Shown piece after piece: positions 32,070 through 43,643 of a DNA stretch of 64,000 nt (positions within the stretch are counted from its first letter, which is position 1; each line of letters opens with the position of its first letter). Position numbers and translations under genes: made by a program. Under the pieces are notes generated by a model. It had not been told where the DNA came from. It saw nothing but the letters and a program-made list of their open reading frames with translations, and did not search any database. The stretch comes from Saccoglossus kowalevskii (lineage: Eukaryota > Hemichordata > Enteropneusta > Harrimaniidae), in assembly GCF_000003605.2 (NCBI RefSeq), contig NW_003131947.1, positions 1 to 64,000 on the forward strand, given 5' to 3'.

Positions 32070-32365
32070 GGATTGTGTTCAACTATTTTGGTAGGGCTGC
32101 TAGACGCTGCCTATTCACGAGCGCGATCCCACTACTGCTCCACACGGAAACTTTTGCCTGCTGTGTTTCCACCCTGGGCCGATTCGTCCCTCATTATACA
32201 ACCTGGTCGTCCTAACCTCCGTCGGGTCGACCATATTGATGCCGAGCTTAGCATGGACGCCTGATCTCCATAGAAAGACAACTAACAGGACTCCCAACCT
32301 CAACCCGTCCAACAACCCCGGCCTCCAAGTAACTGGATTACAGGCGCACGCCACAACGCCCAGCC
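32070..32365 (-). ncRNA. 7SL: SRP RNA gene, copy 48 (CGCG form)
   Basis: The core motifs match consensus. The start flank is GTCATGCGTAAGT. T6 at 32064-32069. The upstream spacer has ACGAGTTC in the decayed B-box region and CAGACATT before the G run. Confidence 0.91.
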
Positions 32366-32785
32366 ACTTACGCATGACATTTTAACGCTATTTATTGAAT
32401 AGAAGACAGTGCCATCTACGATGGTACCTGGCATCCAACTGGTTTGCATGTCTGTTTTGAAGTTTACACAATAATCATTGCCCAATAACTATCTAAGACA
32501 ATCACTACATCAAAGTCGCCTATTCATAAAAACAAACCTCCGACAAAAATGGATACATGGCCTTATGACTGAATAGAACTCGTGTTTCTCAGCAGAGTTC
32601 GTGAACTTAAAACCAAGTGAAAGTGTTCAAAGCATGAGAAAGTGAAATTAAAAACCATTGAAAATAAATGGATTTACAGACATTTTTTGGGGGGTAAAAA
32701 TACAATGTTCAATGAAAATCGTTGAATTATATTCGATATATGCGATATATTAATATAAAAAGTATACTCAATATAAAGGAAAAAA

Positions 32786-33079
32786 GGATTGTGTTCAACT
32801 ATTTTGGTAGGGCTGCTAGACGCTGCCTATTCACGAGCGATCCCACTACTGCTCCACACGGAAACTTTTGCCTGCTGTGTTTCCACCCTGGGCCGATTCG
32901 TCCCTCATTATACAACCTGGTCGTCCTAACCTCCGTCGGGTCGACCATATTGATGCCGAGCTTAGCATGGACGCCTGATCTCCATAGAAAGACAACTAAC
33001 AGGACTCCCAACCTCAACCCGTCCAACAACCCCGGCCTCCAAGTAACTAGATTACAGGCGCACGCCACAACGCCCAGCC
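32786..33079 (-). ncRNA. 7SL: SRP RNA gene, copy 49 (2-nt deletion form)
   Basis: This copy is 294 nt with GGGATCGCTCG, and TGTAATCTAG beside the U-turn. Helix 6 has the normal GACGGAGG. T6 at 32780-32785. The upstream flank is of the ACGATTGAACC / ATAAATTAAAAC type, shared with copies 20 and 77. Confidence 0.88.
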
Positions 33080-33502
33080 ATTTACGCATGACATTTTAAC
33101 GCTATTTATTGAATAGAAGACAGTGCCATCTACGATTGAACCTGGCATCCAACTGGTTTGCATGTCTGTTTTGAAGTTTACACAATAATCATTGCCCAAT
33201 AACTATCTAAGACAATCACTACATCAAAGTCGCCTATTCATAAATTAAAACAAACCTCCGACAAAAATGGATACATGGCCTTATGACTGAATAGAACTCA
33301 TGTTTCTCAGCAAAGTTCGTGAACTTAAAACCAAGTGAAAGTGTTCAAAGCATGAGAAAGTGAAATTAAAAACCATTGAAAATAAATGGATTTACAGTCA
33401 TTTTTTGGGGGGTAAAAATACAATGTTCAATGAAAATCGTTGAATTATATTCGATATATGCGATATATTAATATAAAAAGTATACTCAATATAAAGGAAA
33501 AA

Positions 33503-33798
33503 GGATTGTGTTCAACTATTTTGTTCGGGCTGCTAGACGCTGCCTATTCACGAGCGTGATCCCACTACTGCTCCACACGGGAAGTTTTGCCTGCTGTGTT
33601 TCCACCCTGGGCCGATTCGTCCCTCATTATACAACCTGGTCGTCCTAACCTCCGTCGGGTCGACCATATTGATGCCGAGCTTAGCATGGACGCCTGATCT
33701 CCATAGAAAGACAAATAACAGGACTCCCAACCTCAATCCGACCAACAACCCCGGCCTCCAAGTAACTGGATTACAGGCGCACGCCACAACGCCCAGCC
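33503..33798 (-). ncRNA. 7SL: SRP RNA gene, copy 50 (CACG form)
   Basis: GUGAAUAGGC is kept and the 3' side has CCCGAACAAAA, both as in copy 10; the rest resembles copy 24. It looks like a mosaic of the two. Upstream spacer short. T5 at 33498-33502. Confidence 0.89.
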
Positions 33799-33996
33799 AT
33801 TTACGCATGATATTTTAACGCTATTTATTGAATAGAAGACAGTGCCATCTACGATGAAATTAAAAACCATTGAAAATAAATGGATTTACAGTCATTTTTT
33901 GGGGGGTAAAAATACAATGTTCAATGAAAATCGTTTAATTATATTCGATATATGCGATATATTAATATAAAAAGTATACTCAATATAAAGGAAAAA

Positions 33997-34291
33997 GGAT
34001 TGTGTTCAACTATTTTGGTAGGGCTGCTAGACACTGCCATTCACGAGCGTGATCCCACTACTGCTCCACACGGGAAGTTTTGCCTGCTGTGTTTCCACCC
34101 TGGGCCGGTTCGTTCCTCATTATACAACCTGGTCGTCCTAACCTCCGTCGGGTCGACCATATTGATGCCGAGCTTAGCATGGACGCCTGATCTCCATAGA
34201 AAGACAACTAACAGGACTCCCAACCTCAATCCGACCAACAACCCCGGCCTCCAAGTAACTGGATTACAGGCGCACGCCGCAACGCCCAGCC
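33997..34291 (-). ncRNA. 7SL: SRP RNA gene, copy 51 (CACG form)
   Basis: This 295-nt copy is the same as copies 11 and 25 (GAACCGGCCC, GTTGCGGCG). T5 at 33992-33996. Upstream spacer long, with the same ACTGG change as the spacer of copy 25. Confidence 0.9.
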
Positions 34292-34703
34292 ATTTACGCC
34301 TGACATTTTAACGCTATTTATTGAATAGAAGTCAGTGCCATCTAAGATGGTACCTGGCATCCACCTGGTTTGCATGTCTGTTTTGAAGTTTACACAATAA
34401 TCATTGCCCAATAACTATCTAAGACAATCGCTACATCAAAGTCGCCTATTCATAAAAACAAACCTCCGACAAAACTGGATACATGGCCTTATGACTGAAT
34501 AGAACTCATGTTTCTCAGCAGAGTTCGTGAACTTAAAACCAAGTGAAAGTGTTCAAAGCATGAGAAAGTGAAATTAAAAACCATTGAAAATAAATGGATT
34601 TACAGTAATTTTTGGGGTGATAAAAATACAATGTTCAATAAAAATCGTTGAATTATATTCGATATATGCGATATATTAATATAAAAAGTGTGCTCAATAT
34701 AAA

Positions 34704-34999
34704 GGATTGTGTTCAACTATTTTGGTAGGGCTGCTAGACGCTGCCTATTCACGAGCGCGATCCCACTACTGCTCCACACGGAAACTTTTGCCTGCTGTGT
34801 TTCCACCCTGGGCCGATTCGTCCCTCATTATACAACCTGGTCGTCCTAACCTCCGTCGGGTCGACCATAGTGATGCCGAGCTTAGCATGGACGCCTGATC
34901 TACATAGAAAGACAACTAACAGGACTCCCAACCTCAACCCGTCCAACAACCCCAGCCTCCAAGTAACTGGATTACAGGCGCACGCCACAACGCCCAGCC
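34704..34999 (-). ncRNA. 7SL: SRP RNA gene, copy 52 (CGCG form, no main terminator)
   Basis: It lacks the T6 run after the gene, as in copies 7 and 45, and belongs to the copy 29 gene type. The downstream back-up region also differs (GAGCACACTTTTTATA), but the T5 is retained. The start flank reads GTTATGCGT. Unit length 708 bp. Confidence 0.87.
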
Positions 35000-35423
35000 A
35001 TTTACGCATAACATTTTAACGCTATTTATTGAATAGAAGACAGTGCCATCTAAGATGGTACCTGGCATCCACCTGGTTTGCATGTCTGTTTTGAAGTTTA
35101 CACAATAATCATTGCCCAATAACTATCTAAGACAATCGCTACATCAAAGTCGCCTATTCATAAAAACAAACCTCCGACAAAAATGGATACATGGCCTTAT
35201 GACTGATAGAACTCATGTTTCTCAGCAGAGTTCGTGAACTTAAAACCAAGTGAAAGTGTTCAAAGCATGAGAAAGTGAAATTAAAAACCATTGAAAATAA
35301 ATGGATTTACAGTCATTTTTTTGGGGGGGGGGGTAAAAATACAATGTTCAATGAAAATCGTTGAATTATATTCGATATATGCGATACATTAATATAAAAA
35401 GTATATTCAATATAAAGGAAAAA

Positions 35424-35719
35424 GGATTGTGTTCAACTTTTTTGGTAGGGCTGCTAAACGCTGCCTATTCAAGAGCGCGATCCCACTACTGCTCCACACG
35501 GGAACTTTTGCCTGCTGTGTTTCCACCCTGGGCCGATTCGTCCCTCATTATACAACCTGGTCGTCCTAACCTCCGTCGGGTCGACCATATTGATGCCGAG
35601 CTTAGCATGGACGCCTGATCTCCATAGAAAGACGACTAACATGACTCCCAACCTCAACCCGTCCAACAAGCCCGGCCTCCAAGTAACTGGATTACAGGCG
35701 CCCGCCACAACGCCCATCC
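35424..35719 (-). ncRNA. 7SL: SRP RNA gene, copy 53 (CGCG form, divergent Alu domain)
   Basis: The 5' end reads GGATGGGCG, with GGCGGGCGCC in the helix 3 region and GGGCTTGTTGG at helix 5. GCTCTTGAATAGGC weakens the GTGAATAG motif. Helices 6 and 8 are intact. T5 at 35419-35423. Flanked by spacers with expanded G runs. Confidence 0.85.
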
Positions 35720-36143
35720 ATTTACGCCTGACATTTTAACGCTATTTATTGAATAGAAGACAGTGCCATCTACGATGTTACCTGGCATCCAACTGGTTTG
35801 CATGTCTGTTTTGAAGTTTACACAATAATCATTGCAAAATAACTATCTAAGACAATCACTACATCAAAGTCGCCTATTCATAAAAACAAACCTCCGACAA
35901 AAATGGATACATGGCCTGATGACTGAATAGAACTTATGTTTCTCAGCAGAGTTCGTGAACTTAAAACCAAGTGAAAGAGTTCAAAGCATGAGAAAGTGAA
36001 ATTAAAAACCATTGAAAATAAATAGATTTACAGTCATTTTGGGGGGGGGGGGGTAAAAATACAATGTTCAATGAAAATCGTTGAATTATATTCGATATAT
36101 GCGATACATTAATATAAAAAGTATACTCAATATAAAGGAAAAA

Positions 36144-36460
36144 GGATCGTGTTCAACTTTTTTGGTAGGGCTGCTAGACGCTGCCAATTCACGAGCGTGA
36201 TCCCACTACTGCTCCACACGGGAACTTTTGCCTGCTGTGTTTCCACCCTGGGCCGATTCGTCCCTCATTATACAACATGGTCGTCCTAACCTCCGTCGGG
36301 TCGGCCATATTGATGCCGAGCTTAGCATGGACGCCTGATCTCCATAGAAAGACAACTAACAGGACTCCCAACCTCAACCCGTACAACAACCCCGGCCTCC
36401 AAGTAAATGGATTACAGGCGCACGCCACAACGCCCAGCCATTTACGCATGACGCCCAGCC
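36144..36460 (-). ncRNA. 7SL: SRP RNA gene, copy 54 (CACG form, duplicated start)
   Basis: A 21-bp segment across the RNA start is duplicated (36431-36451 and 36452-36472). Measured from the TATA-like element, the start would be at 36460, giving an RNA with about 21 extra 5' bases. The original-type start is at 36439. The gene is of the copy 5/60 subfamily, with CACGATCC at the 3' end and CCATTTAC in the Alu domain. T5 at 36139-36143. Confidence 0.84.
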
Positions 36461-36472
36461 ATTTACGCCTGA
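36431..36472. repeat. 21-bp tandem duplication across the RNA start of copy 54
   Basis: CGCCCAGCCATTTACGC is repeated head to tail; the two 21-bp copies differ at one base (GCATGA and GCCTGA). The single difference matches two flank variants seen elsewhere in the array, so it may have arisen by misaligned recombination between two units. Confidence 0.85.
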
Positions 36473-36886
36473 CATTTTAACGCTATTTATTGAATAGAAG
36501 ACAGTGCCATCAACGATGATACCTGGCATCCAACTGGTTTGCATGTCTGTTTTGAAGTTTACACAATAATCATTGCCCAATAACTATCTAAGACAATCAC
36601 TACATCAAAGTCGCCTATTCATAAAAACAAACCTCCGACAAAAATGGATACATGGACTTATGACTGAATAGAACTCATGTTTCTCAGCAGAGTTCGTGAA
36701 CTTAAAACCAAGTGAAAGTGTTCAAAGCATGAGAAAGTGAAATTAAAAACCATTGAAAATAAATGGATTTACAGTCATTTTGGTGGGGGGGGGGGTAAAA
36801 ATACAATGTTCAATGAAAATCGTTGAATTATATTCGATATATGCGATATATTAATATAAAAAGTATACTCAATATAAAGGAAAAAA

Positions 36887-37182
36887 GGATTGTGTTCAAC
36901 TATTTTGGTAGGGCTGCTAGACACTGCCTATTCACGAGCGCGATCCCACTACTGCTCCACACGGAAACTTTTGCCTGCTGTGTTTCCACCCTGGGCCAAT
37001 TCGTCCCTCATTATACAACCTGGTCGTCCTAACCTCCGTCGGGTCGACCATATTGATGCCGAGGTTAGCATGGACGCCTTATCTGCTTAGAAAGACAACT
37101 AACAGGACTCCCAACCTCAACCCGTCCAACAAACCCGGCCTCCAAGTAACTGGATTACAGGCGCACGCCACAACGCCCAGCC
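36887..37182 (-). ncRNA. 7SL: SRP RNA gene, copy 55 (CGCG form)
   Basis: It has several private changes ahead of helix 6 (AAGCAGATAAGGCG, GCTAACCTCGG) and GAATTGGCCC before helix 8. GUGAAUAGGC is followed by AGTGTC, as in the CACG group. T6 at 36881-36886. Upstream and downstream G runs are expanded. Confidence 0.86.
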
Positions 37183-37499
37183 ATTTACGCATGACATTTT
37201 AACGCTATTTATTGAATAGAAGACAGTGTCATCTACGATGATACCTGGCATTCAACTGGTTTGCATGTCTGTTTTGAAGTTTACACAATAATCATTGCCC
37301 AATAACTATCTAAGACAATCACTACATCAAAGTCGCCTATTCATAAAAACAAACCTCCGACAAAAATGGATACATGGCCTTATGACTGAATAGAACTCAT
37401 GTTTCTCAGCAGAGTTCGTGAACTTAAAACCAAGTGAAAGTGTTCAAAGAATGAGAAAGTGAAATTAAAAACCATTGAAAATAAATGGATTTACAGTCA

Positions 37500-37545
37500 T
37501 TTTTGGGGGGGGGGGTAAAAATACAATGTTCAATAAAAATCGTTG
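37500..37545. repeat. Mosaic spacer segment near 37.5 kb
   Basis: CAGTCATTTTTGGGG with a long G run belongs to one spacer haplotype, but the following CAATAAAAATCG belongs to the other. This is the reciprocal combination of the mosaic at 8.3 kb. Confidence 0.55.
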
Positions 37546-37606
37546 AATTATATTCGATATATGCGATATATTAATATAAAAACTATACTCAATATAAAGG
37601 AAAAAA

Positions 37607-37902
37607 GGATTGTGTTCAACTATTTTGGTAGGGCTGCTAGACGGTGCCTATTCACGAGCGCGATCCCACTACTGTTCCACACGGAAACTTTTGCCTGCTG
37701 TGTTTCCATCCTGGGCCGATTCGTCCCTCATTATACAACCTGGTCGTCCTAACCTCCGTCGGGTCGACCATATTGATGCCGAGCTTAGCATGGACGCCTG
37801 ATCTCCATAGAAAGACAACTAACATGACTCCCAACCTCAACCCGTCCAACAACCCCGGCTTCCATGTAACTGGGTTACAGGCGCACGCCACAACGCCCAG
37901 TC
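37607..37902 (-). ncRNA. 7SL: SRP RNA gene, copy 56 (CGCG form, divergent Alu domain)
   Basis: The U-turn reads UGUAACCC, helix 4 reads ACATGGAAGCC, and the RNA starts GACTGGGCG. The helix 8 stem is AUG-GAAA-CAC. GGCACCGTC lies near the 3' end. T6 at 37601-37606. Several Alu-domain changes suggest weaker SRP9/14 binding (inference). Confidence 0.84.
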
Positions 37903-38321
37903 ATTTACGCCTGACATTTTAACGCTATTTATTGAATAGAAGACAGTGCCATCTACGATGATACCTGGCATCCAACTGGTTTACATGTCTGTTTTGAAGT
38001 TTACACAATAATTATTGTCCAATAACTATCTAAGACAATCACTACATCAAAGTCGCCTATTCATAAAAACAAACCTCCGACTAAAATGGATACATGGCCT
38101 TATGACTGAATAGAACTCATGTTTCTCAGCAGAGTTCGTGAACTTAAAACCAAGTGAAAGTGTTCAAAGAATGAGAAAGTGAAATTAAAAACCATTGAAA
38201 ATAAATGGATTTACTGTCATTTTTTGGGGGGTAAAAATACAATGTTCAATGAAAATCGTTGAATTATATTCGATATATGCGATATGGTAATATAAAAAGT
38301 ATACTCAATATAAAGGAAAAA

Positions 38322-38617
38322 GGATTGTGTTCAACTATTTTGGTAGGGCTGCTAGACGCTGCCTATTCACAAGCGCGATCCCACTACTGCTCCACACGGG
38401 AACTTTTGCCTGCTGTGTTTCCACCCTGGGCCGATTCGTCCCTCATTACACAACCTGGTCGTCCTAACCTCCGTCGGGTCGACCATATTGATGCCGAGCT
38501 TAGCATGGACGCCTGATCTCCATAGAAAGGCGACTAACAGGACTCCCAACCTCAACCCGTCCAACAACCCCGGCCTCCAAGTAACTGGATTACAGGTGCA
38601 CGCCACAACGCCCAGCC
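38322..38617 (-). ncRNA. 7SL: SRP RNA gene, copy 57 (CGCG form)
   Basis: GCGCTTGTGAATAG, GTGTAATG and GTGCACC are its changes. Helices 6 and 8 are intact. T5 at 38317-38321. The downstream spacer has CGATATGGTAATA, as at copy 41; the pair 57-58 repeats the pair 41-42 at 11,251 bp distance. Confidence 0.89.
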
Positions 38618-39036
38618 ATTTACGCATGACATTTTAACGCTATTTATTGAATAGAAGACAGTGCCATCTACGATGGAACCTGGCATCCAACTGGTTTGCA
38701 TGTCTGTTTTGAAGTTTACACAATAATCATTGCCCAATAACTATCTAAGACAATCGCTACATCAAAGTCGCCTATTCATAAAAATAAACCTCCAACAAAA
38801 ATGGATACATGGCCTTATGACTGAATAGAACTCATGTTTCTCAGCAGAGTTCGTGAACTTAAAACCAAGTGAAAGTGTTCAAAGCATGAGAAAGTGAAAT
38901 TAAAAACCATTGAAAATAAATGGATTTACAGTCATTTTTTGGGGGGTAAAAATACAATGTTCAATGAAAATCGTTGAATTATATTCGATATATGCGATAT
39001 ATTAATATAAAAAGTATACTCAATATAAAGGAAAAA

Positions 39037-39332
39037 GGATTGTGTTCAACTATTTTGGTAGGGCTGCTAGACTCTGCCTATTCACGAGCGCGATCCCACT
39101 ACTGCTCCACACGGGAACTTTTGCCTGCTGTGTTTCCACCCTGGGCCGATTCGTCCCTCATTATACAACCTGGTCGTCCTAACCTCCGTCGGGTCGACCA
39201 TATTGATGCCGAGCTTAGCATGGACGCCTGATCTCCATAGAAAGGCGACTAACAGGACTCCCAACCTCAACCCGTCCAACAACCCCGGCCTCCAAGTAAC
39301 TGGATTACAGGCGCACGCCACAACGCCCAGCC
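39037..39332 (-). ncRNA. 7SL: SRP RNA gene, copy 58 (CGCG form)
   Basis: GGCAGAGTC near the 3' end and GTCGCCTTTC in helix 5, as in copy 42, but with the normal TGTAATCCAG. T5 at 39032-39036. Its upstream spacer is the most divergent of the array. Confidence 0.89.
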
Positions 39333-39771
39333 ATTTACGCCTGACATTTTAACGCTATTTATTGAATAGAAGACAGTGCCATCTACGATGGAACCTGGCA
39401 TCCAACTGGTTTGCATGTCTGTTTTGAAGTTTACACAATAACCATTGCCTAATAACTATCTAAGACAATCACTACATCAAAGTCGCCCATTCATAAAAAC
39501 AAACCTCCGACAAAAATGGATACATGGCCTTATGACCGAAGAGAACTGATGTTTCTCAGCAGAGTTCATGAACTGAAAACCAAATGAAATTGCTCAAAGC
39601 ATGCGAAAGTGAAATTAAAAACATTTGAAAATAAATGGATTTATAGTCAATTGTTTTTTTTTTTGGGTGGGGGGGGGTGGGTAAAAATACAATGTTCAAT
39701 GAAAATCGTTGAATTATATTCGATATATGCGATATATTAATATAAAAAGTATACTCAATATAAAGGAAAAA
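39333..39771. other. Most divergent long spacer (between copies 58 and 59)
   Basis: The segment near 39,535-39,675 differs from consensus at many single bases (ATGACCGAAGAGAACTGATG, TTCATGAACTGAAAACC, ATTGCTC, CATGCGAAAG). It ends in an expanded T run followed by interrupted G runs. It looks like an older unit not recently homogenised. No gene seen. Confidence 0.8.
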
Positions 39772-40067
39772 GGATTGTGTTCAACTATTTTGGTAGGGCT
39801 GCTAGACGCTGCCTATTCACGAGCACGATCCCACTACTGCTCCACACGGGAACTTTTGCCTGTTGTGTTTCCACCCTGGGCCGATTCGTCCCTCATTATA
39901 CAACCTGGTCGTCCTAACCTCCGTCGGGTCGACTATATTGATGCCGAGCTTAGCATGGACGCCTGATCTCCATAGAAAGACGACTAACAGGACTCCCAAC
40001 CTCAACCCGTCCAACAACCCCGGCCTCCAAGTAACTGGATTACAGGCGCTCGCCACAACGCCCAGCC
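39772..40067 (-). ncRNA. 7SL: SRP RNA gene, copy 59 (variant at the CGCG site)
   Basis: The S-domain motif reads GGGATCGTGCTC, a third state at this site. AACACAACAGG replaces AACACAGCAGG in the SRP54-binding loop. GGCGAGCGCC lies in the Alu domain, and helix 6 has ATATAGTCG. T5 at 39767-39771. Confidence 0.86.
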
Positions 40068-40486
40068 ATTTACGCATGACATTTTAACGCTATTTATTGA
40101 ATAGAAGACAGTGCCATCTACGATGGTACCTGGCATCCAACTGGTTTGCATGTCTGTTTTGAAGTTTACACAATAATCATTGCCCAATAACTATCTAAGA
40201 CAATCACTACATCAAAGTCGCCTATTCATAAAAACAAACCTCCGACAAAAATGGATACATGGCCTTATGACTGAATAGAACTCATGTTTCTCAGCAGAGT
40301 TCGTGAACTTAAAACCAAGTGAAAGTGTTCAAAGCATGAGAAAGTGAAATTAAAAACCATTGAAAATAAATGGATTTACTGTCATTTTTTGGGGGGTAAA
40401 AATACAATGTTCAATGAAAATCGTTGAATTATATTCGATATATGCGATATATTAATATAAAAAGTATACTCAATATAAAGGAAAAA

Positions 40487-40782
40487 GGATTGTGTTCAAC
40501 TATTTTGGTAGGGCTGCTAGACGCTGCCAATTCACGATCGTGATCCCACTACTGCTCCACACGGGAACTTTTGCCTGCTGTGTTTCCACCCTGGGCCGAT
40601 TCGTCCCTCATTATACAACATGGTCGTCCTAACCTCCGTCGGGTCGGCCATATTGATGCCGAGCTTAGCATGGACGCCTGATCTCCATAGAAAGACAACT
40701 AACAGGACTCCCAACCTCAACCCGTACAACAACCCCGGCCTCCAAGTAACTGGATTACAGGCGCACGCCACAACGCCCAGCC
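40487..40782 (-). ncRNA. 7SL: SRP RNA gene, copy 60 (CACG form)
   Basis: It belongs to the copy 5 subfamily with GGGATCACGATCGTGAATTGGC, giving an ACGATCGT palindrome. T5 at 40482-40486. Copies 65 and 90 share this. Together with copy 61 it forms a pair repeated 3,578 bp away. Confidence 0.89.
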
Positions 40783-41200
40783 ATTTACGCATGACATTTT
40801 AACGCTATTTATTGAATAGATGACAGTGCCATCTACGATGGTACCTGGCATCCAACTGGTTTGCATGTCTGTTTTGAAGTTTACACAATAATCATTGCCC
40901 AATAACTATCTAAGACAATCACTACATCAAAGTCGCCTATTCATAAAAAAACCTCCGACAAAAATGGATACATGGCCTGATGACTGAATAGAACTCATGT
41001 TTCTCAGCAGAGTTCGTGAACTTAAAACCAAGTGAAAATGTTCAAAGCATGAGAAAGTGAAATTAAAAACCATTGAAAATAAATGGATTTACAGTAATTT
41101 TTGGGGTGATAAAAATACAATGTTCAATAAAAATCGTTGAATTATATTCGATATATGCGATATATTAATATAAAAAGTATACTCAATATAAAGGAAAAAA

Positions 41201-41496
41201 GGATTGTGTTCAACTATTTTGGTAGGGCTGCTAGACGCTGCCTATTCACGAGCGCGATCCCACTACTGCTCCACACGGGAACTTTTGCCTGCTGTGTTTC
41301 CACCCTGGGCCGATTCGTCCCTCATTACACAACCTGGTCGTCCTAACCTCCGTCGGGTCGACCATATCGATGCCGAGCTTAGCATGGACGCCTGATCTCC
41401 ATAGAAAGGCGACTAACAGGACTCCCAACCTCAACCCGTCCAACAACCCCGGCCTCCAAGTAACTGGATTACAGGCGCACGCCACAACGCCCAGCC
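41201..41496 (-). ncRNA. 7SL: SRP RNA gene, copy 61 (CGCG form)
   Basis: GGCATCGATATGG replaces GGCATCAATATGG before helix 6; GTGTAATG lies between helices 6 and 8. T6 at 41195-41200. Copy 66 is the same. Confidence 0.89.
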
Positions 41497-41916
41497 ATTT
41501 ACGCATGACATTTTAACGCTATTTATTGAATAGAAGACAGTGCCATCTACGATGGAACCTGGCATCCAACTGGTTTGCATGTCTGTTTTGAAGTTTACAC
41601 AATAATCATTGCCCAATAACTATCTAAGACAATCGCTACATCAAAGTCGCCTATTCATAAAAACAAACCTCCGACAAAAATGGATACATGGCCTTATGAC
41701 TGAATAGAACTCATGTTTCTCAGCAGAGTTCGTGAACTTAAAACCAAGTGAAAGTGTTCAAAGCATGAGAAAGTGAAATTAAAAACCATTGAAAATAAAT
41801 GGATTTACATTAATTTTTGGGATGATAAAAATACAATGTTCAATAAAAATCGTTGAATTATATTCGATATATGCGATATATTAATATAAAAAGTATACTC
41901 AATATAAAGGAAAAAA

Positions 41917-42212
41917 GGATTGTGTTCAACTATTCTGGTAGGGCTGCTAGACGCTGCCTATTCACGAGCGCGATCCCACTACTGCTCCACACGGAAACTT
42001 TTGCCTGCTGTGTTTCCACCCTGGGCCGATTCGTCCCTCATTATACAACCTGGTCGTCCTAAGCTCCGTCGGGTCGACCATATTGATGCCGAGCTTAGCA
42101 TGGACGCCTGATCTCCATAGAAAGACAACTAACAGGACTCCCAACCTCAACCCGTCCAACAACCCAAGCCTCCAAGTAACTGGATTACAGGCGCACGCCA
42201 CAACGCCCAGCC
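41917..42212 (-). ncRNA. 7SL: SRP RNA gene, copy 62 (CGCG form)
   Basis: It has the copy 18 type: GACGGAGCTT in helix 6 and GGCTTGGGTTG at helix 5. T6 at 41911-41916. The downstream spacer has TACATTAATTTTTGGGATG, also found beside copy 15. Confidence 0.89.
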
Positions 42213-42630
42213 ATTTACGCCTGACATTTTAACGCTATTTATTGAATAGAAGACAGTGCCATCTACGATGGTACCTGGCATCCAACTGGTTTGCATGTCT
42301 GTTTTGAAGTTTACACAATAATCATTGCCCAATAACTATCTAAGACAATCACTACATCAAAGTCGCCTATTCATAAAAAAAACCTTCGACAAAAATGGAT
42401 ACATGGCCTTATGACTGAATAGAACTCATGTTTCTCAGCAGAGTTCGTGAACTTAAAACCAAGTGAAAGTGTTCAAAGCATGAGAAAGTGAAATTAAAAA
42501 CCATTGAAAATAAATGGATTTACAGTCATTTTTGGGGGATAAATATACAATGTTCAATGAAAATCGTTGAATTATATTCGATATATGCGATATATTAATA
42601 TAAAAAGTATACTCAATATAAAGGAAAAAA

Positions 42631-42926
42631 GGATTGTGTTCAACTATTTTGGTAGGGCTGCTAGACGCTACCTATTCACGAGCGCGATCCCACTACTGCT
42701 CCACGCGGAAACTTTTGCCTGCTGTGTTTCCACCCTGGGCCGATTCGTCCCTCATTATACAACCTGGTCGTCCTAACCTCCGTCGGGTCGACCATATTGA
42801 TGCCGAGCTTAGCAAGGACGCTTGATCTACATAGAAAGACGACTAACAGGACTCCCAACCTTAACCCGTCCAACAACCCCAGCCTCCAAATAACTGGATT
42901 ACAGGCGCACGCCACAACGCCCAGCC
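42631..42926 (-). ncRNA. 7SL: SRP RNA gene, copy 63 (CGCG form)
   Basis: The gene is of the copy 19 type, plus TTTCCGCGTGG after helix 8. The TATA-like element is AAAAAATAG. T6 at 42625-42630. Unlike copy 19 it has a long upstream spacer. The pair 62-63 corresponds to copies 18-19. Confidence 0.88.
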
Positions 42927-43349
42927 ATTTACGCCTGACATTTTAACGCTATTTTTTGAATAGAAGACAGTGCCATCTACGATGATACATGGCATCCAAC
43001 TGGTTTGCATGTCTGTTTTGAAGTTTACACAATAAGCATTGCCCAATAACTATCTAAGACAATCACTACATCAAAGTCGCCTATTCATAAAAACAAACCT
43101 CCGACAAAAATGGATACATGGCCTGATGACTGAATAGAACTTATGTTTCTCAGCAGATTTCGTGAACTTAAAACCAAGTGAAAGTGTTCAAAGCATGAGA
43201 AAGTGAAATTAAAAACCATTGAAAATAAATAGATTTACAGTCATTTGGGGGGGGGGGGTAAAAATACAATGTTCAATGAAAATCGTTGAATTATATTCGA
43301 TATATGCGATATATTAATATAAAAAGTATACTCAATATAAAGGAAAAAA

Positions 43350-43643
43350 GGATTGTGTTCAACTATTTTGGTAGGGCTGCTAGACGCTGCCTATTCACGA
43401 GCGATCCCACTACTGCTCCACACGGAAACTTTTGCCTGCTGTGTTTCCACCCTGGGCCGATTCGTCCCTCATTATACAACCTGGTCGTCCTAACCTCCGT
43501 CGGGTCGACCATATTGATGCCGAGCTTAGCATGGACGCCTGATCTCCATAGAAAGACAACTAACAGGACTCCCAACCTCAACCCGTCCAACAACCCCGGC
43601 CTCCAAGTAACTAGATTACAGGCGCACGCCACAACGCCCAGCC
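43350..43643 (-). ncRNA. 7SL: SRP RNA gene, copy 64 (2-nt deletion form)
   Basis: This copy is 294 nt with GGGATCGCTCG and TGTAATCTAG, as in copies 49, 77 and 89. T6 at 43344-43349. The start flank reads GTCATGCGAAAAT. The upstream flank has ACGATTGAACC but not the ATAAATTAAAAC insertion. Confidence 0.88.
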
